The notes beneath the pieces were generated by a model. That model had not been told where the DNA came from and made no database searches. It saw nothing but the letters and a program-made list of their open reading frames with translations. A stretch of DNA of 19,581 nucleotides from DTU018 sp029550685 (GTDB lineage: Bacteria; Bacillota; Syntrophomonadia; Syntrophomonadales; Syntrophomonadaceae). The stretch spans positions 1 through 19,581 of the forward strand of contig DAONVO010000040.1 of NCBI GenBank assembly GCA_035412805.1, given 5' to 3'. Each line of letters opens with the position of its first letter. Position 1 is the stretch's first letter. The position numbers and the translations under genes are program-made. Shown here one piece after another: positions 6,427 through 12,374 of this stretch.

Positions 6427-6491
6427 TTCAGGCATCATTTTGAACCTTTCACGCAAAATGTCTTGTTATAAGTTTCTCCGGTAGTTAAAAA
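6426..6491 (+). promoter_or_regulatory. Agr-type promoter with paired boxes (copy 3), reading into a gene-poor stretch
   Basis: The second half-site TTTCACG is at 6447-6453 and the degenerate first one, ATTCAGG, is 21 bp upstream at 6426-6432. CCTTTCACGCAAAATGTC differs from the other copies at one base. The -35-like TTGTTA (6463-6468) and -10-like TAAAAA (6486-6491) keep the 17-bp spacing. Expected start is near 6498. No standard gene follows. Confidence 0.65.
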
Positions 6492-6497
6492 GTAGGA

Positions 6498-6820
6498 GAG
6501 GCTCTTTGAGCATGCTTTAACCCATGAAATTATACAAAGGGGGCATTAGGCGGAATACGTTTTAGAAAGGTAATAACACCCAATCTAATCAAATTCATAT
6601 TTCTATTGCTTGTTTTTTACATTTTTATTTTTAATGATAATTTTGTATTAAGCCTGAAATTATCTAGTTCGATGGCATTAGTCTTTATAATCATTGATAC
6701 ATATACATTAAAGATTCGAAAAAGTTTAGGTTGTCTAAGGAAGTGAAAGAGAAAACAAAAGGGGGTGGTCTCCTGTTGGAAAAACAAATCAGGAAAGACA
6801 ACCACCCCTCTTTATACGAA
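6498..6820 (+). ncRNA. Candidate agr-controlled RNA or decayed small-peptide gene
   Basis: The copy 3 promoter points into ~320 bases with no well-formed gene, ending at a strong stem-loop (6762-6808) followed by CTCTTTATA on this strand. A regulatory RNA would fit, in the way staphylococcal RNAIII is driven by an AgrA promoter. The alternative is a small coding remnant. ATG 6524 opens only 13 codons (MKLYKGGIRRNTF). A longer frame (6528-6746) shows two hydrophobic stretches, LIKFIFLLLVFYIFIF and MALVFIIIDTYTL, but has no usable start with a ribosome binding site. The rest of the 6298-6828 gap holds the divergent promoters described separately. Confidence 0.3.
6752..6808 (-). terminator. Terminator of the RuBisCO-like/Tm-1-like operon
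   Basis: ACCACCCC (6801-6808) pairs with GGGGTGGT (6762-6769), with further pairing inside (CCTG/CAGG). On the minus strand it is followed by a T-rich tail TTTTGTTTT. It lies ~20 nt past the last gene of the operon. It may also stop transcripts from the left on the plus strand. Confidence 0.8.
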
Positions 6821-6828
6821 AAAGGTTC

Positions 6829-7668
6829 CTATTTCATATTCACTTTAATATTCTTATATTCTTTAGTAATAGCAATCACGGCCTGTTCGGTGGGCATGCG
6901 TTCTCCACTGGAACCGGAAGCATAGCCGTCGGCATCGGAGTGAGCTACTGAGTACTGGGCAGTGGCTGCATCAGCAAAAGGTCCTCCGTGGGTTAGTACG
7001 AAAACCTCTGGATTTACATCGCGGGCTGCCAGACATATTACCTGTACCTCCTCGGTGGCCTTCTCCAAGGTCATTACCTCTTTTGCTCCCGTTAATCCAC
7101 CGCTGGTCACACCCACTATGGCACCAATCACATCAGCACCGGCCTCTGCCATGATTCTGGCTTCTTCAGCATTGAAAGCCCAAGCTACTGTGAAGATATC
7201 TTTGTGGTGAGCAGTTCTGATAAGTTCCGCTTCCCGGGAGAAGCCAATTCCCGCAGCCTCCAATTGTTTGGCAAAGAATTCCCCATACAGTCCGCAAAAG
7301 GGCTCATTGGTAATACCGGAAAAACCCAAAACCATCATCTCATCGATGATCTGTTCCAGGTCTACCGCAGGGTTATGGGCACCTATTCCAGCAATACAGG
7401 GTGCGGTTTTAACTACCGGTATTATTTCCCGGGCCATTTCTTTCACACAAGTATTGCAGTCTTCATAGGGCATCCAGGCCAAGAGAGTGGGGAGCCCCAT
7501 CATGCGAAATTTGGCTGTGGAATAAACCGCTACCAGATCAGCGCCGCCCAAATCAGCACATTTGGCCGTTAAACCGGTTCCAGCACCAAACATTAGTATG
7601 GCCCGGTTTTGTTTGACTTGCTCACGCAGTCGGGATAATATTTCCCTGCGCTTATACTGTATAGCCAT
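6829..7668 (-). CDS. Phosphoenolpyruvate hydrolase-like TIM-barrel protein (PF09370 type), second copy
   Basis: The product has 279 residues, last gene of the operon. Hallmarks of the family are GAGTGLTAKCADLGGADLVAVY (in two blocks, ~28-49), FRMMG, WMPYEDCN (~65-72) and, near the end, THGGPFADAATAQY and the closing TKEYKNI. It aligns without gaps to the paralogue at 9884-10732 over the first 72 residues but differs at positions that look active-site-like: YSTAK instead of YNSGL, and YEDCN instead of YGDAN. The two are therefore unlikely to be simple duplicates with the same substrate. GGGAGG lies 6 nt before the ATG, and it begins 23 nt after the UPF0261 gene. In plants these two domains are fused in the Tm-1 protein. 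The biochemical activity of the family is not firmly established. Confidence 0.85.
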   Translation of the reverse strand: MAIQYKRREILSRLREQVKQNRAILMFGAGTGLTAKCADLGGADLVAVYSTAKFRMMGLPTLLAWMPYEDCNTCVKEMAREIIPVVKTAPCIAGIGAHNPAVDLEQIIDEMMVLGFSGITNEPFCGLYGEFFAKQLEAAGIGFSREAELIRTAHHKDIFTVAWAFNAEEARIMAEAGADVIGAIVGVTSGGLTGAKEVMTLEKATEEVQVICLAARDVNPEVFVLTHGGPFADAATAQYSVAHSDADGYASGSSGERMPTEQAVIAITKEYKNIKVNMK

Positions 7669-7691
7669 GGTCTGCCTCCCAACACATTCTC

Positions 7692-9029
7692 TTAAAAAGG
7701 TATTACAAAGGGTAGATCAGCCTTGTTGCCTTTCCTCCATTTGCCATCCAGCATTTCTAACAACAGTTCCGCCATCAATTCAGCAAACTCAGGCTCATTC
7801 ATGTGTTTGTCTACCAGAATGACTTCCAGGTTATCTTTATTGGGATCAATAGTAGCTTTCAGAGCCTTCACATACTCTACCGATCGTTTTGACCAGTTAG
7901 GATTTTCTTCATCAGCAGCCCATACCGGTCCTGGTCCAGGTCCAGCCCAGCCCAGCTCGATATCCGGTGAGGCCAGGTCGCAGGCTCCCCACCCCCGCAT
8001 AGGCACGCATAATACACTAGGGCCTTTGGCAGCATTGAGTTTCTTGGCCATATGTTCGCCTATTCTATAGGCCTCCTCCATGGAAACGCCAATACAGGTA
8101 ACAGTGGGATTGTGTTCATACAGGCCGCGCCCGGGCTGGTCGGTCTCCTTTAGCAATCGTTCCGGCACAGTATGTTTAGGGCCGAAATTGATCAAGTCAA
8201 GTCCTCCGGGGGCTACCACCTGGGGAATACCCATATCCCCAGCAGCCGTCATACGGTCAGGACCGGCACTTAGTACGCCTCCCAGCATTTCATCGCCTAT
8301 TTCATGAGTAGTGATATCAAGAATTCCAGCGATATAGCCATCCCGGATCAACTCTTCCATGGAACGGCCCCCACTGCCTACCGCGTGGTTAATCATGACA
8401 TCGTAACCGGCTTTCTCCACGATTGAGGAAGCGTGCAGTACACAGGGTGTAGTTACTCCAAACATCATGCAGCCAATCAGGGGCTTTTCCTCTATTCCTT
8501 CCATGTCCGGAGGGGAAGCCATTCCCACGACCGCTGCAGCAGCATTATTGAGTATCTGGCGGGTTACTTTGTTTAGTCCGGCTTCGGCGATAGGATATAT
8601 CATGCAAATATCCCGGGTACCAACATAAGGTGATACATCTCCTGACGCCATGGTGGTCAGCATAACTTTAGGAAATCCAATGGGCAGTGACTGCATAATG
8701 CGGGTAGCAATACTGGCACCCATGGAGCCGCCATAAGCTATAATGCCATCTGCCTCTCCTCTTTCCCGCATCTCATTGACCAGTTTTATGGCTCCCTCGG
8801 CAATTAAATCAGAGGCACCCTTTCGGTCTAAAGCAAAAATGTCTTCCGTTTTCCTGCCAACCATGCTGACAACCTTGCTCAAGCTGATGTCAGCCCATCC
8901 TACTTCATGTCCCACACTCAGTTCCAATATGACCGGCTCACCGCCGGCTGCTTTAACCCTTTGGTTTAGAAACTTGATCTCTTCGCCTTTGGTATCAAGA
9001 ATTCCCGCAACTATAATCTTTTTTGCCAT
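7692..9029 (-). CDS. Tm-1-like ATP-binding domain / UPF0261 family protein
   Basis: The product has 445 residues, the usual family length. Recognisable segments are the N-terminal IIVAGILDTKGEEIKFL (DTKG at 12-15), AYGGSMGASIAT (~98-109), LTTMASGDVSPYVGTRD (~124-140) with the following PIAEAGLN, and CVPMRGWGACD in the C-terminal half. The same domain is the N-terminal half of tomato Tm-1, whose C-terminal half is a PF09370-type barrel. Here the adjacent gene at 6829 provides that barrel separately. The bacterial substrate is unknown, but the conserved Gly-rich segments fit nucleotide or phosphate binding. GGAGGG stands 6 nt before the ATG. It follows the ComB-like gene after 18 nt and is clearly part of one operon. 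The family is certain; the function is open. Confidence 0.9.
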   Translation of the reverse strand: MAKKIIVAGILDTKGEEIKFLNQRVKAAGGEPVILELSVGHEVGWADISLSKVVSMVGRKTEDIFALDRKGASDLIAEGAIKLVNEMRERGEADGIIAYGGSMGASIATRIMQSLPIGFPKVMLTTMASGDVSPYVGTRDICMIYPIAEAGLNKVTRQILNNAAAAVVGMASPPDMEGIEEKPLIGCMMFGVTTPCVLHASSIVEKAGYDVMINHAVGSGGRSMEELIRDGYIAGILDITTHEIGDEMLGGVLSAGPDRMTAAGDMGIPQVVAPGGLDLINFGPKHTVPERLLKETDQPGRGLYEHNPTVTCIGVSMEEAYRIGEHMAKKLNAAKGPSVLCVPMRGWGACDLASPDIELGWAGPGPGPVWAADEENPNWSKRSVEYVKALKATIDPNKDNLEVILVDKHMNEPEFAELMAELLLEMLDGKWRKGNKADLPFVIPF

Positions 9030-9047
9030 GCTCTTCCCTCCTGTTGT

Positions 9048-9812
9048 TTACTTTCGTTCCTCCCAGGTGACAAACCATATTAAGTCGTCTTCTGCCTGCA
9101 GGTAAGGAACTACCTGAGAAGTATTGTATTCAAGGCACACATCAAAATCCTCATAGCCTCCAGTTCCCAGCAATACTTTGCCGCTGGCCGATTCCATAAA
9201 GGCTGTCCGGGCATTCGGGTAAGCTTTAACCACTGCCTTGGCAGCCTGGCATGCGTCAGACTCTTTTAGTTCGATACCAAGTTGGCCCGCCTGTTTTTCC
9301 ATCTCTTGCAGCAAATAGCCGGCACAGTAAGCATCATCAAGAACAAATTTTCCGTACTGGCCTGCACATACAATGGTTATCCCGCAGGAAGCACTTAGTG
9401 CTGTTGATAAAGCAGCTTGAACACAAGCCTGGGCATTCATTAGGCTGGCAATAAACAGCCGTACACAGTTTTTTACCTGGTGGATAACCCGGGTACCGTT
9501 ACTGGTACATAGCACCACATCTCGGTCCTTAACCGGATAGCTCCTGGCTTCAGCGGGCGAGTTATCCAAATCAAAACCCGGTAATTTGATGCCCTGCCAT
9601 TCACCGCTGGTAAGCATCTTTCCTTCAGCCCCCAGCTGCCGCGCCTTTTCCTCCTCAGCAACGGTATACACACGACGGCAACCGTTATCCAGAAGGGAAA
9701 CAATGGTGCTGCTGGCTCTGATAACATCAATTACCATACAAACAGTGTTGTTCGCCTCCGGACTATAGTCCCGCACAGACAAAGCTGTATCCACTTCGAT
9801 GATTGTTGCCAT
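9048..9812 (-). CDS. comB: ComB-family 2-phosphosulfolactate phosphatase-like protein
   Basis: The product has 254 residues. Family signatures are VIDVIRASSTI (~27-37), the GEWQGIKLPGFDLDNSPAE segment (~70-88), LCTSNGTRVI (~101-110), and CAGQYGKFVLDDAYCAGYL near residue 180. In archaea, ComB is a Mg-dependent phosphatase that converts 2-phosphosulfolactate to sulfolactate in coenzyme M biosynthesis. Bacterial members often work on unknown phosphate esters. I chose ATG 9812, preceded by GGTGA at about 6 nt; GTG 9830 would add six residues but has no ribosome binding site. The gene sits between the RuBisCO-like and Tm-1-like genes, so its natural substrate may be the phosphorylated product of that pathway. 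No ComA or ComC homologue is in the window. The family is confident; the exact substrate is not. Confidence 0.85.
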   Translation of the reverse strand: MATIIEVDTALSVRDYSPEANNTVCMVIDVIRASSTIVSLLDNGCRRVYTVAEEEKARQLGAEGKMLTSGEWQGIKLPGFDLDNSPAEARSYPVKDRDVVLCTSNGTRVIHQVKNCVRLFIASLMNAQACVQAALSTALSASCGITIVCAGQYGKFVLDDAYCAGYLLQEMEKQAGQLGIELKESDACQAAKAVVKAYPNARTAFMESASGKVLLGTGGYEDFDVCLEYNTSQVVPYLQAEDDLIWFVTWEERK

Positions 9813-9840
9813 TTTTTCACCATTTCCCACTGCTTAATTA

Positions 9841-9876
9841 AAGCTCTCCCGGTTGTTCACACAACAGGGAGAGCTT
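9841..9876 (-). other. Strong intra-operon hairpin (attenuator or mRNA-processing element)
   Basis: AAGCTCTCCC (9841-9850) and GGGAGAGCTT (9867-9876) form a perfect 10-bp stem, extended by GTTGT/ACAAC inside. On the minus strand it is followed by TAATTAAGC, a weak T-rich tail. It sits between the PEP-hydrolase-like gene (ends 9884) and the ComB-like gene (starts 9812). It may terminate part of the transcripts or protect the upstream mRNA, giving more of the first two proteins than of the last three. Confidence 0.65.
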
Positions 9877-9883
9877 AAAAGTC

Positions 9884-10732
9884 TTATTTCTTCCCCAGAG
9901 GAATATTCTTAAATTGCTGACAAGCTTCTTTGAGGGGTACCTCGATAGGAATGCGTTCAATACTGGAAGCACCTAGGAAGCCAACCGATTCAGTATTTTC
10001 GTATATATAACGGGTATCTTCCGGGTAGGCTATGGGGCCACCGTGGGAGAATATCATAATATCTTTGTAACCTTCACGAGCCGCCTGGGTCATCTCATTA
10101 ATGAGGACAGCCGATTTTTCCAGGGTGAGCTTTTCTTCTGCAAACTTGGACCCAATCGAACCACCGGCAGTTAGACCCATATGACATATTAAAACATCCA
10201 GTTGGGCTTTACCAACTAAACGGGCTTCCTCCACATTAAAAGCATACCCCAGGGTAAAGAACCCTAATTCCTTAGCAATTTTAAGGGTTTCAATTTCCAC
10301 CGAATATCCCATACCGGTGTCTTCAAGTTCCTGACGGAATCTGCCATCAATGAGACCGACGGTGGGGAAATTCATAACAGCTGAAAATCCCAGATGCTGT
10401 AGATGCTGGAGATAGGGGCGCATTTCTCTGGTGGGATCAGTGCCGCATATACCAGCAATCATGGGAGTTTCTTTGATCACCGGGAACACGCGATGAGCCA
10501 AATCGATTACTATTTGGTTGGCATCACCATATGGCATCAGACCTGCCAGAGAACCTTTTCCATCCATACGGAAAAGCCCTGAATTGTAGACCCCGATCAG
10601 GTCTACTCCTCCCTGCTCGGCGAACTTACCAGAGATACCGGTGCCAGCACCAGCAATTATGATGGGTTTGCCCGCCTGAATTTGCTGCTGGAGCCTAGCC
10701 TTGACTTCTTCACGAGTGTACTGTTTGGCCAT
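9884..10732 (-). CDS. Phosphoenolpyruvate hydrolase-like TIM-barrel protein (PF09370 type), first copy
   Basis: The product has 282 residues. The start is ATG 10732, with AAGGAGGT 7 nt upstream; the longer frame to 10807 runs into the preceding gene and has no better signal. Family signatures are GAGTGISGKFAEQGGVDLIG (~28-47), VYNSGLFRMDG (~48-58), GLMPYGDAN (~64-72), and FSHGGPIAYPEDTRY with GFLGASSIERIPIE near the end. This copy keeps the common family motifs NSG and YGDAN, unlike the paralogue at 6829. The fold is a (beta/alpha)8 barrel, and the family is named from a proposed PEP hydrolase without firm biochemistry. It follows the RuBisCO-like gene after 19 nt and precedes a strong hairpin at 9841-9876, so these two genes may be expressed together at a higher level. 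Confidence 0.88.
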   Translation of the reverse strand: MAKQYTREEVKARLQQQIQAGKPIIIAGAGTGISGKFAEQGGVDLIGVYNSGLFRMDGKGSLAGLMPYGDANQIVIDLAHRVFPVIKETPMIAGICGTDPTREMRPYLQHLQHLGFSAVMNFPTVGLIDGRFRQELEDTGMGYSVEIETLKIAKELGFFTLGYAFNVEEARLVGKAQLDVLICHMGLTAGGSIGSKFAEEKLTLEKSAVLINEMTQAAREGYKDIMIFSHGGPIAYPEDTRYIYENTESVGFLGASSIERIPIEVPLKEACQQFKNIPLGKK

Positions 10733-10751
10733 AAAGCATACCTCCTTAAAT

Positions 10752-12068
10752 TTATCCCTTAATGTCAAAAAGGCCATTCTCTTCTTCTTCCAGGAGTCCC
10801 CAGGCATCTACTGCTGCTTGTAATTCGGGATGTTCTTTAGCGGCTTCCAGCAAAGGAATCCCTTGGACAGCTGCGTCTATTACTTGCCGCATAGCTCTGG
10901 CACCCGCTACCGGTCCCATGGGATGACCATGTATAGCTCCGCCACAGCCCATAATGCTGTCCGGACCCAAGTCACGATATATGGCATGCACGCAGTTGGG
11001 CATTACACCACCGCCGGGCATGGGGAAAACCCGCTTAATGTCACACCAGGGATTATTAAGGTGGTGTCCTATTTCTAAATAGCGTTCCCGCAAAAGAGGG
11101 AACTTCCCATAGGGGCTGGGATAGACCACCATATCTGCACCAGCCATACGGGCTAGCTTGCCTAAAATTAAATGAGAACTCATACCGGAAATGGGGGATT
11201 CATACATGGTTCCAGCAAAATCCAGATGAGCCATAATAGGAACATTTATATCAGGATGTTCAGCCAGGCCTTGCAATGCTGAAATACCCACGGTAAGGTA
11301 ATTAATCATGATAGCGTTGGCACCAGCATCAATGGCTCGCCGGGCGTTGTCCAGTACGTTTAAGGCTCCGTCAGTAATATTAGGGGTATACAAAACCTTA
11401 TGTCCGGTCTCCTCATAGTGCCGCCGGATTACATCCATATACAGCTTGATACGCTGGTCGCGGGGATTAAAAGGGGGGTCGGCTATCAGCTCATCATCCT
11501 TAACTATATCTACTCCGCCTTCTACGGCCAGGGAAAACAGGCGACAGCCTACTTCAGGGGTATATCCGGTGCAAGGCTTAATCATATTGTTCAGTAATGG
11601 CCGATCGTATACTCCCAGCAGTTCCCGAACACCTTCTACACCAAATTTGGGTCCTTTGAATTGGGCTAAAAATTTAGGTGGGAATTTGATATCCAACAGT
11701 TTTAGGGGACCTACCATAGAAATGTTACCGATTATGGTAGATAACATCATGGGTATTTGGGGCCCGAAATTCACTGCCGGATAGGCTAACTGAAACACCC
11801 ACTGGCGGGTATCCTGTCCCCCGGGCACTTCATATTCATTGCCAGGTACTTCATAGATACTTACAACTTTAGCCACATGTTTTTCCCGTACTTCAGGAGT
11901 CTCTTCCGGAACAGGCACCCAAGTGCCGGTGGTCTGCTCAATGGCAATGGAACTAATCTTTTTCACGATGTCGACGTTACGACCGGTCTGTAGATAATAG
12001 GTTGCAATTACGTAATCCCCAGTCGCTTCGGCTTGTTCTGGTATAACTAACATATCTATTTCTGCCAA
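10752..12068 (-). CDS. RuBisCO-like protein (form IV type), not a true carboxylase
   Basis: The product has 438 residues with a RuBisCO large-subunit layout: N-terminal domain to ~150, then a TIM barrel. Residues matching catalytic positions (spinach numbering in brackets) are Asn115 (N123), Lys164 (K175), the metal set Lys190-Asp192-Glu193 (K201/D203/E204) in IVKDDE, His281 (H294), His299 (H327) and Lys322 (K334). Changed positions are Cys166 for K177 (KPCTG instead of KPKLG), Leu282 for R295 (HLDFAG) and Gly/Pro around S379 (MPGGGVMP). Metal-assisted enolisation is thus likely retained, but RuBP carboxylation is not. Known relatives act as DK-MTP-1-P enolase, a methylthioribulose-1-P isomerase, or decarboxylases of apionate breakdown; none matches this gene context. 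The start is TTG 12068, with AAGGAG about 10 nt upstream; an in-frame ATG at 12053 is the alternative. It is the first gene of a five-gene operon. Confidence 0.9.
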   Translation of the reverse strand: MAEIDMLVIPEQAEATGDYVIATYYLQTGRNVDIVKKISSIAIEQTTGTWVPVPEETPEVREKHVAKVVSIYEVPGNEYEVPGGQDTRQWVFQLAYPAVNFGPQIPMMLSTIIGNISMVGPLKLLDIKFPPKFLAQFKGPKFGVEGVRELLGVYDRPLLNNMIKPCTGYTPEVGCRLFSLAVEGGVDIVKDDELIADPPFNPRDQRIKLYMDVIRRHYEETGHKVLYTPNITDGALNVLDNARRAIDAGANAIMINYLTVGISALQGLAEHPDINVPIMAHLDFAGTMYESPISGMSSHLILGKLARMAGADMVVYPSPYGKFPLLRERYLEIGHHLNNPWCDIKRVFPMPGGGVMPNCVHAIYRDLGPDSIMGCGGAIHGHPMGPVAGARAMRQVIDAAVQGIPLLEAAKEHPELQAAVDAWGLLEEEENGLFDIKG

Positions 12069-12098
12069 GCTCCATTACTCCTTTCCTTTATTTTCTAC

Positions 12099-12140
12099 AT
12101 GATACCACATTTTGCTACATTATATGACAAAACATTTTGG
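12099..12140 (-). promoter_or_regulatory. Candidate promoter/operator of the RuBisCO-like operon
   Basis: On the minus strand a perfect TATAAT (12124-12119) lies ~50 nt before the gene start, without a clear -35 at 16-18 bp. TTGTCA (12130-12125) with a downstream TATCAT (12104-12099) is a poorer alternative. The palindrome CAAAACATTTTG (12128-12139) and direct repeats TATAATGTAG/TATCATGTAG (20-bp period) overlap this area and could be operator sites. Nothing else gene-like is visible in 12141-12313, apart from a small GAAAAGC/GCTTTTC hairpin near 12200. Confidence 0.35.
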
Positions 12141-12313
12141 TCACCTGTTCACAATATTTCCCTTAAAGGTTTTGCATTATTGTTTGCCCTTATACCATGG
12201 AAAAGCTTTTCTGCTTTTCTCAAGTGCTTATTGCAAGGACTGGATAAGAAATACAAGTAACGAAGGCAGATATTGGCGAGCAAGCTGAGATTAGTAACGC
12301 TCATGTAATTCGT

Positions 12314-12355
12314 AAATACAAAAGAACCGTTTTCAGGTCTTCCTGAAAACGGTTC
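12314..12355 (-). terminator. Terminator of spoIVA
   Basis: A perfect 14-bp stem GAACCGTTTTCAGG/CCTGAAAACGGTTC (12324-12337 and 12342-12355) with a 4-nt loop is followed on the minus strand by TTTTGTATTT. It lies ~20 nt past the spoIVA stop codon. Confidence 0.92.
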
Positions 12356-12374
12356 GCAAATTATTCATTCTACA

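Noticed and set aside
6731..6925. Open frame on the plus strand with a hydrophobic stretch (FIFTLIFLYSLVIAITAC)
   Set aside because: It runs through the terminator of the minus-strand operon and antisense into the PEP-hydrolase-like gene, and its TTG start has no ribosome binding site.
9048..9812. Coenzyme M biosynthesis as the role of the ComB-like gene
   Set aside because: No ComA, ComC, ComD or ComE homologue in the window, and the host appears to be a spore-forming bacterium rather than a methanogen.
10752..12068. Genuine carbon-fixing RuBisCO large subunit
   Set aside because: Positions equal to K177, R295 and S379 are replaced, and no phosphoribulokinase or AMP-pathway gene is nearby.
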